64,000 nt of DNA, taken from positions 1-64,000 of the forward strand of contig JAZQZL010000018.1 in the NCBI GenBank assembly GCA_045634005.1. The letters run 5' to 3'. The stretch comes from Flemingiibacterium sp045634005 (GTDB taxonomy: Bacteria > Bacillota > Clostridia > Oscillospirales > CAG-272). The position numbers and the translations under genes are program-made. The notes under the pieces are model-generated. The model had not been told where the DNA came from. It searched no databases and saw only the letters and a program-made list of their open reading frames with translations. This document shows, one piece after another, positions 40,743 to 50,559 of this stretch (within the stretch, counting starts at the first letter, position 1; the number at the start of each line of letters is the position of its first letter).

Positions 40743-42251
40743 CTAATTTTCAAAGCCGCATACACTTTGCAGTATTATATCCTTTTCCGAAAACGGCCGT
40801 TTGCCGTCCGCATCAATTTCATAGTCCTCATGACCTTTGCCCGCGAGCAGGATTATATCGTCAGGCCGGTGATTTTCTATAACCCAGCGTATCGCACGCT
40901 CACGCCGTTCTATAACCTTACAGTCAGCGCCCTCTGCCGCTCCGCGCAGTATGTCGCAAATTATCGCGCGCGGATTCTCGCTACGACTGTTGTCACCCGT
41001 AATCACGGTGAGGCTTGCAAGCGTTGTCGCCACCCTACCCATTATCGGGCGCTTCGTTTTATCTCTGTCACCGCCGCACCCAAACACCGCAATAAGCCGC
41101 CCGTTTGGCTTCTTCATCGCAAGCAGTGAGCGAAGCACACGCTCCAGCGCATCCGGAGTATGCGCGTAATCAATAAACACGTCAAAATCACAGCCGTCCG
41201 GCAGTAAAACGCGCTCCATCCGTCCGGGTATTTGCAAGGCGTGTGCAAGCGCTGCCGAGATAACCTCTTTTTTTATACCGAAAAGCCTTGCAACGCTCGC
41301 CGCTGCAAGAGTGTTAGTTACCGTAAATTGCCCTGATATCGGACACGAAACATCCTCGGAGCCATATCTGTCGCAAAATGTATACGACACACCGCGTGCA
41401 GATCCTGCGCGCGCATCGCACGCCATAAAATCTGCGCATCTGCCCTCGGCCGAATACGTAACCGACGGGGTAATTATCTCATCGCAAAGTCGCCTTGAAT
41501 AGACACCGTCAGCATTTATGACAGCTGTACCGCACAGTGAAAACAGTCTGCGCTTGGCAAGATAATAATCCTCCATCGAGCCGTGGTAATCGAGATGGTC
41601 CTGCGTAAGACCTGTGAACACGCCCACGATAAACCTTAACGGATCAAGTCTGTAGTGTGACAGAGAATGTGAGGACGCTTCCATAAGCACGATCTCAATG
41701 CCCGCATCAGCCATACGCTCAAGCATCGGATAAAGGTGCTCGGGCGAAGGTGTCGTCATAAAATTCACGCTTGATAAATCACTGTCTGAAAGCACCGCCT
41801 CGTTTTCACCTATAAGGCACTTCACGGTTCCAATCACACCCGTGGTGTATCCTGCGCGCTTAAATATCTCGCGTAAAAAGTACGTTGTCGACGTTTTGCC
41901 GTTCGTACCCGTGACGGCAACAAGCAAAAGCCGCTCACCCGGACGTCCGCAGTACTCATTATACATATGAGCCGTCGCAAGACGCGTATTTTCAACCGCA
42001 ACGTATTTGATCTCGGGGTGCTCCGCGAGCCACTCCGTAATTCTTTCGCACACGATCACAGAAGCACCGCGCTGAACGGCGGTACAGATAAAGTCGTGCC
42101 CGTCGAGCCTCTCGCCCGTAATACATATGAATACGTCACCCTCGCTGCATTTCAGCGAGTTCACACAAAGCCCCGTGCATTCGGTTTCGAATGTATCAAG
42201 GTTTGTTTTTGTAACGGTTACTTTTTTTAAAAGAGCGTTTAATGTTGCCAT
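40743..42251 (-). CDS. murE: UDP-MurNAc-dipeptide ligase (meso-diaminopimelate type expected)
   Basis: 502 residues. Adds the third residue of the stem peptide. ATP loop TGTNGKTS at 114-121; the substrate-choice motif reads DNSRSENP with R423. In characterised enzymes DNPR at this place selects meso-diaminopimelate, whereas lysine enzymes lack the Arg, so a DAP-containing wall is inferred; the second position is Ser in place of Pro, a small departure. Confidence 0.95.
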   Translation of the reverse strand: MATLNALLKKVTVTKTNLDTFETECTGLCVNSLKCSEGDVFICITGERLDGHDFICTAVQRGASVIVCERITEWLAEHPEIKYVAVENTRLATAHMYNEYCGRPGERLLLVAVTGTNGKTSTTYFLREIFKRAGYTTGVIGTVKCLIGENEAVLSDSDLSSVNFMTTPSPEHLYPMLERMADAGIEIVLMEASSHSLSHYRLDPLRFIVGVFTGLTQDHLDYHGSMEDYYLAKRRLFSLCGTAVINADGVYSRRLCDEIITPSVTYSAEGRCADFMACDARAGSARGVSYTFCDRYGSEDVSCPISGQFTVTNTLAAASVARLFGIKKEVISAALAHALQIPGRMERVLLPDGCDFDVFIDYAHTPDALERVLRSLLAMKKPNGRLIAVFGCGGDRDKTKRPIMGRVATTLASLTVITGDNSRSENPRAIICDILRGAAEGADCKVIERRERAIRWVIENHRPDDIILLAGKGHEDYEIDADGKRPFSEKDIILQSVCGFEN

Positions 42252-42316
42252 ATCGTATCCCCCTGCGCAATATTTTATACTAAAATATTTACGCTGTGGG
42301 GTACGCTATTATGACA

Positions 42317-44653
42317 TCAGTCCGTTCCGTCGAGGTAGCGGAATTCAACCGTTACTATAGTGCCGGGTGCTACCACCGTGCCTGCCGCAGGCGACTGGGA
42401 TATAACCTGCGCGCCCGTGCCGACATTATAGTTCGTCGCACCGACTATCTTTATGTTAAGCTTTGAGTTTACGATCGTCTTATTGCAAACTGATGCCATC
42501 TGCCCTACGACGTCGGGAACGGTAACCGTATCCGACGGTAAAGCATCTCCCGTATACAAATATATAACGCCGCTGTCAGTAGAAAGGCGCGTTCCACCCT
42601 CGGGAGTCTGTGCAACAACCGTGGTTCCGTTGCCTATTCTCTTGAAGGAAAGCTTTTTGTTGGTAATGTTGAGAAGCGCGTCCTCAACCTCCATGCCAAC
42701 GTAGTTTGCAACACCGACGTCGATGCTTGCAAGCTCCTTTGCGGTATACTGCGGCTCATATCCGAGATACGGCATAGCAACCGAAAGGAAATTCGAAATA
42801 TACGGTGCCGCAACGATGCTTCCGAACGAACCGCCCGAAAGATCAGGCTCGTCAACAATTATAATAACAGCGATCTGCGGATCGTCTGCAGGCGCATACG
42901 CAACAGTAGAGCCTATGCGGTAAGGGCGGTCAGAGGTGACCCACTCATCTTCAAAGCTTACCATATTGCCGGCCTCATCGTAATAAACGTATTTATCCTG
43001 CTTCTGTGAGGTTCCCGTTTTTGCGGCTACGCTGTAGCCCTTGGTGTACGCGTTCTTTGCACCGCCGTCGGTAGCAACGCCCTCGGCAAGTATCTGCGTT
43101 ATCGTATTGCAGGTCTCCTCGGAGAATATCTGCACCTTCTGCTCGGTTTCATAGGAATAGATAACGTTTCCGTCATCGTCAACCATTTCCTTCATAACGT
43201 GCGGTGTTACAAGATAGCCGCCGTTCGCTACGGTACAAATAGCCGTAAGCTGCTGGAGAGGAGTTGCCTTAAAGGTCTGTCCGAACGAATATACCGCCAT
43301 CTCAACTGCGTGCATATCGTTCTCTTTATGATAGCTTCCGTAAGCCTCACCCGTAAGGTCTACACCCGTTTTAGTGGTGTATCCGAGTGCCTCGAAATAC
43401 TTGTAAAACGTTTCTTTGCCTATCTTTTCGATAGTGTTCATCATAAGAGGGTTGCAGGACTGCTGAAGTCCGCGTGCAAACGTGACCTGACCGTGTCCCC
43501 ACGTACGGTGGCAGGAGATGCGCTGACCGTAGCCCTCAACGTAGTAGCTGCCCGCGCAGTAGAACTGATCGTCCACGCTGACAACGCCCTCCTCGAGTGC
43601 GATCGCCGAGGTGATGATCTTGAACGTAGAGCCCGGCTCATACGGCTCGCTGACTATTTTATTGTTCCACATCTCGTAAATAAGATTGGTGCGAAGCGCG
43701 TTGTATTCGTCGGAGTCCTCCTCGTATCCGCTGCTCTGAAGCTTCTGAAGGTGCTCCTCGTCAAGCGCATAGGGATCGTTGCAGTCGTAGTTCGGGTATA
43801 CAGCGCCCGCGAGTATACCGCCCGTATTTACGTCCATAACTATTCCGCAAACACGGTTGGTTGCCTGTGCTGACTCATATGCCGCCATAATCTGATTTTC
43901 AAGCTCGTGCTGAAGGCGCATATCAATGGTGCTTACTAAATTAGCACCGTTTTCTGCACCGACGTAGCTTTCGTATTTAAACGGCATATCCTGCTGAAGG
44001 GCGTTGCGCGCGGTAATATACTTACCCGACGTGCCCTGAAGATAGTCGTTATAGGTTGCCTCAATTCCGTATACACCGTCGCCCTCGGAATTGGTAAATC
44101 CGATAAGGTGGCTGGCAAGACTTCCGTACGGATAATAGCGCTTTGACGTCGCGCTGATGTTTATCATACCCGTGAATCCGTTCTCTTTGACAAACTCACG
44201 AATAATATTCGCCGTTTCCGGATCAACGTTCTTCTTTATAGTTTCGTCCTGACGGTTAGTCTTGGCATATTTGTCAAGTATCATCTGACGGTCAACCTCA
44301 AGCACCTCAACGAGCTTGTCGGCGATCATCACCTTTGCCTGCTCCTTAGTCGGCGCATCATCGTCATTCTTTGCGGGCTCGTAGTTGTTTATAGCATAGG
44401 GAGATATAAATATGCGGTACGTCGTGGTATTGGTTGCAAGCAGCTTCATATTGCAGTCAAATATCTTACCGCGCTCCGCATCCGTCGTATATTCCTTTGT
44501 AAGCTGATCTATAACGATCGCCTGATACTTATCGTTATCGACTATCTGCAATAAAAACAGTCTGCCTATCAAAAACACCCAAGCAACTATAAGTATCAGC
44601 GCAAAGATAAGCGTGCGCTTAAACGTTGCTGCGCGCTGTGAACGAAACGGCAT
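42317..44653 (-). CDS. Class B penicillin-binding protein with PASTA domains (SpoVD/FtsI type)
   Basis: 778 residues. One N-terminal membrane helix (~13-38), the PBP dimer domain (~45-220) and a transpeptidase domain with S342-T-F-K345, S399-C-N401 and K545-T-G547, then two PASTA domains (~645-778). It cross-links peptidoglycan with FtsW. The presence of a single such gene in the cluster suggests that it is the division PBP; in sporulating relatives the PASTA form is SpoVD. The start is ATG 44653, GGAGG 6 bases upstream. Confidence 0.92.
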   Translation of the reverse strand: MPFRSQRAATFKRTLIFALILIVAWVFLIGRLFLLQIVDNDKYQAIVIDQLTKEYTTDAERGKIFDCNMKLLATNTTTYRIFISPYAINNYEPAKNDDDAPTKEQAKVMIADKLVEVLEVDRQMILDKYAKTNRQDETIKKNVDPETANIIREFVKENGFTGMINISATSKRYYPYGSLASHLIGFTNSEGDGVYGIEATYNDYLQGTSGKYITARNALQQDMPFKYESYVGAENGANLVSTIDMRLQHELENQIMAAYESAQATNRVCGIVMDVNTGGILAGAVYPNYDCNDPYALDEEHLQKLQSSGYEEDSDEYNALRTNLIYEMWNNKIVSEPYEPGSTFKIITSAIALEEGVVSVDDQFYCAGSYYVEGYGQRISCHRTWGHGQVTFARGLQQSCNPLMMNTIEKIGKETFYKYFEALGYTTKTGVDLTGEAYGSYHKENDMHAVEMAVYSFGQTFKATPLQQLTAICTVANGGYLVTPHVMKEMVDDDGNVIYSYETEQKVQIFSEETCNTITQILAEGVATDGGAKNAYTKGYSVAAKTGTSQKQDKYVYYDEAGNMVSFEDEWVTSDRPYRIGSTVAYAPADDPQIAVIIIVDEPDLSGGSFGSIVAAPYISNFLSVAMPYLGYEPQYTAKELASIDVGVANYVGMEVEDALLNITNKKLSFKRIGNGTTVVAQTPEGGTRLSTDSGVIYLYTGDALPSDTVTVPDVVGQMASVCNKTIVNSKLNIKIVGATNYNVGTGAQVISQSPAAGTVVAPGTIVTVEFRYLDGTD

Positions 44654-44780
44654 ATATACCTCCAAAATGCTATTATAACGGGAAATTTCGGAGAGTAAGC
44701 GACCACAAAAAGATGCCTACTCTCCGAAGCTTGTTCTCATACTATAGATACTGTTTGATACTCGGTTTGATGACTGTACC

Positions 44781-45548
44781 TTATATACCGAAGGAACTGA
44801 GTATTCTGTCGATAAAGGAATCGGCAAAGCTCTTAAGCCCATCGATAAATGACGTCTTCTCCTGTTCAACCGTTTCAATTATCTCTATCTTGTCTTCTTT
44901 ATGTACCGTCAGGTAATATCTGTCAACCTGATCCTTCTTGACCATACCGAGCTCTTCCTTGGCTATCTCCTCCACTACGCGAAGATCGTCGCGCGTTTCA
45001 AGCAGCAGACCAAGCTCGTCGCTCTGCTTAACAAGCTCGTTGTACTTCGTCTTAAGCTCGGAATTCTCCGCCGTTATATCGTTGATCTGAACTCCCGTGG
45101 TTATTATAGAAAGCACAAGCACGGTAGCGCAAGCGGCAGTGAGGATTATGGACAGAGGGAAAGCGCGTCGCTCGGATCTGTCTACCTCTATAGTAAGGTT
45201 TTCAACAGTAGTCTTTACTCTTGCAGCAGCTTTTTCAGCTTTGGAAACAGCTCTCGTTTTCGACTTTGTGCCCGTTTTAGCTCCTGTACCTACACGCGGA
45301 GTCTGCGCGGTAGTGGAACGCGGATCAGCCGCTACTCTGCCAATTGAAGCTGTGTTACTGCCGACAGCTGCTCTGCCTCTTACCGCTGCTGTTGAATTTA
45401 CAGTCTGACCAAGCGCGTTTTTCTGAGCAACAGGGCGTCCTTCGGCAATTGATTCGAAGGTATACTCTTTGTATGCGGGACTAGTGGAGATGCGGTTATC
45501 GGAAGTTTGCTTTTTGTTTTTCTTGGATTTAAACTTTGCTTCGGTCAC
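44781..45548 (-). CDS. ftsL: FtsL-like cell division protein
   Basis: 255 residues, longer than the ~100-120 typical of FtsL. A Lys/Thr/Ala-rich cytoplasmic tail of ~130 residues is followed by one membrane helix (~132-153) and a short coiled coil (~155-195, ITAENSELKTKYNELVKQSDEL) of the FtsL/DivIC kind. Position between rsmH and the PBP gene is the standard ftsL slot. The start is GTG 45548 with GGAG upstream. DivIC is the alternative label. Confidence 0.8.
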   Translation of the reverse strand: MTEAKFKSKKNKKQTSDNRISTSPAYKEYTFESIAEGRPVAQKNALGQTVNSTAAVRGRAAVGSNTASIGRVAADPRSTTAQTPRVGTGAKTGTKSKTRAVSKAEKAAARVKTTVENLTIEVDRSERRAFPLSIILTAACATVLVLSIITTGVQINDITAENSELKTKYNELVKQSDELGLLLETRDDLRVVEEIAKEELGMVKKDQVDRYYLTVHKEDKIEIIETVEQEKTSFIDGLKSFADSFIDRILSSFGI

Positions 45549-45567
45549 GACCGTTTCTCCTTTCGGC

Positions 45568-46521
45568 TTAAAGTTTTTCTGCTATACGAAGCTTTGCGCT
45601 GTGAGAGCGCGAATTTTCGTCAAGCTCTTTTTCTGATGGAAGTATAGGCTTATGTGTGAGAACCTTTACCTTCGGCTTGTTGCCGCATACGCATATCGGA
45701 AGGTCCTTCGGGCAGGTGCATCCGCTCGCCGCCTTCGCAAACGTCTGCTTTACTATTCTGTCTTCAAGCGAGTGGAAGGTTATAACCGAGAGCCTGCCAC
45801 CCTCGCCAAGCGCGTATATAAGCGCATCAAGCGTAGGCTCTATTATGGAAAGCTCGGAATTAACCTCAATGCGAATCGCCTGAAACGCTCGCTTCGCTGG
45901 ATGTGAACCGCACTCGCGAGCCTTCGCGGGGATTGCTGATTTTATAATGTCCACGAGCTCAAACGTGCTTTCTATCGGTTTTACCTCACGCGCGGCACAT
46001 ATCTTCGCCGCGATACGCGGTGCAAAGCGCTCCTCGCTGAAGTCGTATATGATCTTTTTAAGTTTGTCCTCTGAATAAGTGTTAACAACGTCGTATGCCG
46101 AAAGCGGTGCATCGGGATCCATACGCATATCGAGCGGCGCATCGTGCATATACGAAAATCCGCGCTCGGGTGTGTCAAGCTGATAGGACGATACACCAAG
46201 GTCGATAACGGCGCCGTCTATTTTATCAATACCGAGCCGCGCGAGAACGTCGCCGACGTTTCTGAAGTTGTCGCGCACAAACTCTATTCGCTCGGAGTAT
46301 TTCTCGAGTCTTTTCTTTGATGCCGCGATAGCCGCGCTGTCCTGGTCGATCGCTATAAGCTTACCGCCGCCCGTCAATCGGGATGCGATAGCCTCGGAGT
46401 GACCGCCTCCTCCAAGTGTACAGTCAACGTATATGCCGTCGGGCTTTATATTAAGTCCGTCAACCGACTCGGCAAGCAGTACCGAGTAGTGCGAAAATAC
46501 AGGTGCGTTGTCCTTGTCCAT
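45568..46521 (-). CDS. rsmH: 16S rRNA (cytosine1402-N4)-methyltransferase
   Basis: 317 residues. AdoMet-binding motif DCTLGGGGHSEAI near the N-terminus, IDLGVSSYQLD, and ITFHSLEDRIVKQ in the C-terminal part. Methylates the decoding site of the small subunit. The start is ATG 46521, overlapping the mraZ stop (TGATG), so the two are coupled. Confidence 0.95.
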   Translation of the reverse strand: MDKDNAPVFSHYSVLLAESVDGLNIKPDGIYVDCTLGGGGHSEAIASRLTGGGKLIAIDQDSAAIAASKKRLEKYSERIEFVRDNFRNVGDVLARLGIDKIDGAVIDLGVSSYQLDTPERGFSYMHDAPLDMRMDPDAPLSAYDVVNTYSEDKLKKIIYDFSEERFAPRIAAKICAAREVKPIESTFELVDIIKSAIPAKARECGSHPAKRAFQAIRIEVNSELSIIEPTLDALIYALGEGGRLSVITFHSLEDRIVKQTFAKAASGCTCPKDLPICVCGNKPKVKVLTHKPILPSEKELDENSRSHSAKLRIAEKL

Positions 46522-46940
46522 CAAAGTCCAAGCTCCTTCATCTGCTGTTCTATCGCCGCGATATTATCGCCGCTCTTCATAGAGTTCCAACGTTCAGCAT
46601 CCCAAAGCTCTGCACGGTTGCCAAGTCCGAGAAACACAGCCTCGCGGTCAAGGTTCGCAAATTCGCGAAGAACCTGCGGAAGCGTTATACGTCCGTGTGA
46701 ATCGGGGCTGACCTCGAATGCGAAGGCGAAAATAAAGCGCTTTATCTCTCTTGTCTGCGAGTCGGGAAGCATTTCAATTCTTGCACAGAGCTTGCCCCAC
46801 TCCTCGGCACTGTAAAGTGACAGACATCCGTCAATATTTTTTGCAATGGTAAAGGTGTCGCCAAGTCCGTCGCGCAGTTTAGCAGGCACGAAAACTCGCG
46901 CCTTTGCGTCGATCGTATGAAGGTATTCACCCATCAGCAT
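46521..46940 (-). CDS. mraZ: Transcriptional regulator MraZ
   Basis: 139 residues with two SpoVT/AbrB-like domains, MGEYLHTIDAKARVFVPAKLR and the second copy around SPDSHGRITLPQVLR. A ring-forming DNA-binding protein that controls the dcw operon by binding repeats in its leader. First gene of the cluster. The leader region 46950-47010 contains G-rich repeats (GGGTGGGAG, AATGGTG, AAGGGGTG) that could be its sites, though spacing is irregular. Confidence 0.93.
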   Translation of the reverse strand: MLMGEYLHTIDAKARVFVPAKLRDGLGDTFTIAKNIDGCLSLYSAEEWGKLCARIEMLPDSQTREIKRFIFAFAFEVSPDSHGRITLPQVLREFANLDREAVFLGLGNRAELWDAERWNSMKSGDNIAAIEQQMKELGL

Positions 46941-47014
46941 CCGTGCCTCACCCCTTTAAACCAAATTATGGGGAAATTTCACCATTTTGAACCTATTTCT
47001 CCCACCCTAAAAAT

Positions 47015-47043
47015 ATTATACCGCATAATGCGGATAATTTCAA
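47015..47043 (-). promoter_or_regulatory. Promoter of the dcw (mraZ) operon
   Basis: Minus strand TTGAAA (47038-47043), 17-bp spacer, TATAAT (47015-47020), about 75 bases before the mraZ start. Confidence 0.7.
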
Positions 47044-47160
47044 TAGTTTTCGCAAGATTTTTTTCGGTAAAATGCAAATTTTTTTGCACTTTTCACGGAA
47101 ATTTCGTCCACAATTTAGTGCGGTATATCAATATTTGGTAATTATGTAATTATAATGATG

Positions 47161-47649
47161 TTAATTTTTTTTGAACGCCTCAATAAGCTCGGCTACGCCA
47201 GCCGGAACACACTTCGAATAATCGCATCCGTAGCGTATCAGCTCACGCACCATAGTGGAGCTTATGTGCATATACTCCGCCTTGGTCGGAATGATGATCG
47301 TATCAAGTTCGGAAACAATCGAGCGGTTGATAAGAGCAAGCGACATTTCGTAGTCAAAATCAGTCGCAGAGCGTGCTCCCTTTACGATAGTTCCGATGCC
47401 GTGCTCTACAGCATAATCCGCAAGCAGGCCGCCCCAAATATCAACGTGCACGTTGGGTATCTTGTCGAACGCCGCGTGAAGCATCTGAAGACGCTCATCG
47501 GAGCTGAAAAACGTAGTTTTTGAGGAGTTTATAAACTCGGTGACGTACACCTCGTCGAATATTTTAGCCGCGCGTGCAACGAGGTCGTAGTGACCGACCG
47601 TCGGCGGATCAAAGCTTCCGGAAATAAGCGCTATTTTAGGATTTAACAT
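47161..47649 (-). CDS. coaD: Phosphopantetheine adenylyltransferase
   Basis: 162 residues. Fourth step of coenzyme A synthesis. Nucleotidyl-transferase motif GSFDPPTVGH at 11-20 and the ISST motif near 129 are intact, total length typical. Downstream of rsmD, 17 bases apart, an arrangement common in Firmicutes. Confidence 0.95.
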   Translation of the reverse strand: MLNPKIALISGSFDPPTVGHYDLVARAAKIFDEVYVTEFINSSKTTFFSSDERLQMLHAAFDKIPNVHVDIWGGLLADYAVEHGIGTIVKGARSATDFDYEMSLALINRSIVSELDTIIIPTKAEYMHISSTMVRELIRYGCDYSKCVPAGVAELIEAFKKN

Positions 47650-47666
47650 ACTGTTCCCTCCTGTTT

Positions 47667-48221
47667 TTATTTTCTGCTCAAAACGGTGATATAAACGCGT
47701 CCGTAGCGGTTCTGCTTTTCGACGGCATATTTGTCGGCAAGAGCCTCGTCACCACCGAAAATATCGTCGGTTTCATCCTCACAGAATATCCACGCACCGT
47801 CAGCAAGAAGGTCGGAATCCGCAAGCTTTTCAAGCGCAGATCTCAGCATGCCGCTCCCGTACGGGGGATCGAGAAAAATAAAATCGAACTTCTCGCCCTT
47901 TGTGCCGCGGATATAGTCCGCGTAGTCCATTGTAACGACGCGGCAACGCTCCCAAAGGCGCGTCTTCTGCGCGTTCTGCTTGATGATAGCCGTAGCATCG
48001 GCAGAACGGTCTACGAGGTGAGCCTTCTCAGCTCCGCGTGAGAGCGCCTCAAGTCCGAGCTGACCGCTTCCCGCGAAAAGATCGAGCACTCTCGCGTCGG
48101 GCAGATCGAACTGTATCATACTGAATATTGCTTCCTTAACGCGCTCCGCGGTCGGGCGTGTTGCCTCTCCTTCGAGGGTTACAAGCTTTATTCCGCGCGC
48201 GCTTCCTGTAATTATTCTCAT
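47667..48221 (-). CDS. rsmD: 16S rRNA (guanine966-N2)-methyltransferase
   Basis: 184 residues. Rossmann-fold methyltransferase with AdoMet loop VLDLFAGSGQLGLEAL and the catalytic DPPYG. Its ATG overlaps the uvrC stop (ATGA). Confidence 0.94.
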   Translation of the reverse strand: MRIITGSARGIKLVTLEGEATRPTAERVKEAIFSMIQFDLPDARVLDLFAGSGQLGLEALSRGAEKAHLVDRSADATAIIKQNAQKTRLWERCRVVTMDYADYIRGTKGEKFDFIFLDPPYGSGMLRSALEKLADSDLLADGAWIFCEDETDDIFGGDEALADKYAVEKQNRYGRVYITVLSRK

Positions 48222-50080
48222 TTTTTCGACTCCTGATTTTTATAAAATTCTATTATGGCATCGGCATTTGCACCGCTGATACCGGGCACTCTGACAAGCT
48301 CGCTTTTGTCTGCCCTTTTGATCGCCGCAATACTGCGAAAATGCGCGAGTAGGCTCTTTGCTTTCACCGTGCCGATACCGTCTATTTTTTCAAGCGTAGA
48401 ATGCTTGAGTGTCTTTGATTTTGCCTTCTCCATTCGGCCCACTGTGTAGCGGTGAACCTCCTCTTGGAGCTTGTATATGAACTGAAATACCGCCTGCTCT
48501 CGAGCTATGCTAATCTCGCCCGTATCATCGGTTAAAGCACGAGTTTTGTGGAACTCGTCCTTGACCATACCGAAAACGGGAATCTCGCATCCAAGCTCTT
48601 CCATAAGCTCGCGCACAACGGACACGTGTCCCTTGCCGCCGTCGAGCAAAATAAGGTCGGGCGCAGCTCCGAACGAGTCGTCGGACAGATGCGAAAGTCT
48701 GCGTGATAATGCCTCGCGCATCGCGCCGTAGTCATCGATGCCGTCGGTTGTTTTAATTTTGAACGTGCGGTAGTCGGATTTGTTGAATTTCGTGCCGTCG
48801 GTGACAACCATTCCGGCGGTTATATTATCCTTGCCGAAGTTTGATATGTCATACGCCTCAATGCGCTCGGGTACGACCTCGAGAGCCAACATCGAAGCAA
48901 GCTTGACGAGCATCTTGTTGTCCTTCTCCGACTGCGCCTTGTAGAGCATCGCCTGCTGCTTTGCGTTGTCATACACCATCTCACAAAGCCGTCTGCGGTC
49001 ACCGCGCTCGGGTGTGCGTATATCAGGCTTATATCCAACGCGTGCGCGTATCGTTTCGGTAAGCGCCTCGAGCTCCGTATCGGGAAGTGTGAAATCGAGG
49101 ATTATCTCGCGCGGCACGTACTCACGGATATTGTAAAGCTCCGAGAGAAACGCGGACATATTCTCCTCATCAATGATCTTTTCTGCAGGGAACGTAAAAT
49201 GCTCGCTGTCGGTTATACTGCCGCCACGAATATAGAATACGGATATGCACGAGCAGACCTCGTCCGAGTAAAGCGCAATAACGTCCTGCTCCTCGTCGGG
49301 TGCGCCAACTACCTTCTGACGCTGCCAAAGCTTTGAGAGCGCATCTATGCGGTCGCGGTAACGCGCCGCCGCCTCAAACATTAAATTTTCCGAGGCATAC
49401 TCCATCTTCTCGCGAAGCGAGTCCTCACACTCGCGGAATGAGCCACGCAAAAATGCGGTTATTTCCTTAAATATTGCCCGATATTCCTCACTTGATACCT
49501 GACCCGTGCAGGGAGCGACGCAAAGTCCGATGTGACGGTTAAGGCACGGTCTTTCCTTGCCGATGTCACGTGGGAACTCGCGGTTACACGATGCTATGCC
49601 GAAGGTTTTCTGCACCGTTCCTGCGATACTGTAAATCGCAGAAATGCTCGAATACGGACCAAAATATTTCGCTCCGTCGGCAAGACGTTTTCTTGTAACG
49701 GTAAGCTTCGGGAACTCGTCATTCAGAGTTAATTTAATATACGGATAGGACTTTGCATCCTTGAGTCTTATGTTATATTTGGGAGCGTGTTGCTTGATAA
49801 GGCTGTTTTCGAGCGAGAGTGCTTCAATTTCCGTATCGGTCAGGATATAGTCGAAGCTATCAACGCTCATCACCATTCGGCGAGTTTTCTCGTTATGGTG
49901 CGCCGACTCGTGGAAATACTGAGATACGCGGTTTTTAAGTGAGCGCGACTTGCCAACGTAGATAACCTTGCCTGCCCTGTCGCGCATAATATAAACGCCC
50001 GGACGAAGCGGAAGTGAATTTGCTTTTTCAAGCAGCTGTGCGCGCTTTTCCTGTGCCTTTTGTGATGTCTGCACGTCCAT
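48218..50080 (-). CDS. uvrC: Excinuclease ABC subunit C
   Basis: 620 residues. Makes both incisions in nucleotide excision repair. GIY-YIG nuclease (~25-105; PGVYIMRDRAGKVIYVGKS), a Cys-containing region, UVR/UvrB-binding segment (~205-240), an RNase H-like C-terminal nuclease (EAYDISNFGKDNITAG, LILLDGGKGHVS) and a double helix-hairpin-helix tail (IDGIGTVKAKSLL, VPGISGANADAII). Confidence 0.96.
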   Translation of the reverse strand: MDVQTSQKAQEKRAQLLEKANSLPLRPGVYIMRDRAGKVIYVGKSRSLKNRVSQYFHESAHHNEKTRRMVMSVDSFDYILTDTEIEALSLENSLIKQHAPKYNIRLKDAKSYPYIKLTLNDEFPKLTVTRKRLADGAKYFGPYSSISAIYSIAGTVQKTFGIASCNREFPRDIGKERPCLNRHIGLCVAPCTGQVSSEEYRAIFKEITAFLRGSFRECEDSLREKMEYASENLMFEAAARYRDRIDALSKLWQRQKVVGAPDEEQDVIALYSDEVCSCISVFYIRGGSITDSEHFTFPAEKIIDEENMSAFLSELYNIREYVPREIILDFTLPDTELEALTETIRARVGYKPDIRTPERGDRRRLCEMVYDNAKQQAMLYKAQSEKDNKMLVKLASMLALEVVPERIEAYDISNFGKDNITAGMVVTDGTKFNKSDYRTFKIKTTDGIDDYGAMREALSRRLSHLSDDSFGAAPDLILLDGGKGHVSVVRELMEELGCEIPVFGMVKDEFHKTRALTDDTGEISIAREQAVFQFIYKLQEEVHRYTVGRMEKAKSKTLKHSTLEKIDGIGTVKAKSLLAHFRSIAAIKRADKSELVRVPGISGANADAIIEFYKNQESKK

Positions 50081-50107
50081 TAAAATCCACCTGCCTCCTA
50101 ATGCGTT

Positions 50108-50152
50108 TTAAAGAAAAGGCGGACCGATGCCGAAAATGCACTGCGGTCCGTC
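50108..50152 (-). terminator. Terminator of the HPr gene
   Basis: GCGGACCG / CGGTCCG(T)C stem with inner TGC/GCA pairs, followed on the minus strand by CTTTTCTTTAAA. Confidence 0.75.
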
Positions 50153-50204
50153 AAAACTATTAAATCTACCGCGCCAATACGCGACTCAACACCTATAGTC
50201 GAAA

Positions 50205-50468
50205 TTATTCGCCAAAGCCGGTGTCGATAAGCTCGCACAGACCGTCGAGTGCTGCATTCTCATCGCTGCCGTCAGCAATAAGAGTGATAGTCATACCCTT
50301 GGTAATACCGAGGGAGAGTACGCCGAGAAGGCTCTTTGCGTTTACACGTCTGTCTTCCTTCTCAACCCAAAGAGAGCTCTGGAAGGAATTTGCCTTCTGG
50401 ATAAAGAACGTAGCAGGTCTTGCGTGAAGACCAACGTTATTCTGAATAGTGACATTACGGGATATCAT
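50205..50468 (-). CDS. ptsH: HPr-family phosphocarrier protein
   Basis: 87 residues. H15 in GLHARPA is the phosphoryl acceptor from enzyme I, and S46 in NAKSLLGVLSLG is the regulatory site for HPr kinase, so both transport and catabolite-control functions are possible (not a Crh, which lacks the His). No ptsI or sugar permease lies nearby. GGAG precedes the ATG. The upstream region has an inverted repeat (50533-50559) next to its promoter. Confidence 0.9.
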   Translation of the reverse strand: MISRNVTIQNNVGLHARPATFFIQKANSFQSSLWVEKEDRRVNAKSLLGVLSLGITKGMTITLIADGSDENAALDGLCELIDTGFGE

Positions 50469-50532
50469 AGTTATACGCTCCTAACATAAGAATGAAGATT
50501 ATTTGTAAGGTAAGATTTCGCAATTATAAGTG

Positions 50533-50559
50533 TTACCGACAACATATAAGTATCGGTAA
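50533..50559. promoter_or_regulatory. Inverted repeat TTACCGA-N13-TCGGTAA upstream of the HPr gene
   Basis: 7-bp perfect arms centred 77 bases upstream of the ATG and adjoining a minus-strand TTGACT at 50562-50567, so it would overlap the promoter. The regulator is unknown. The rest of the 320-base gap 50469-50790 is AT-rich without a gene. Confidence 0.45.
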
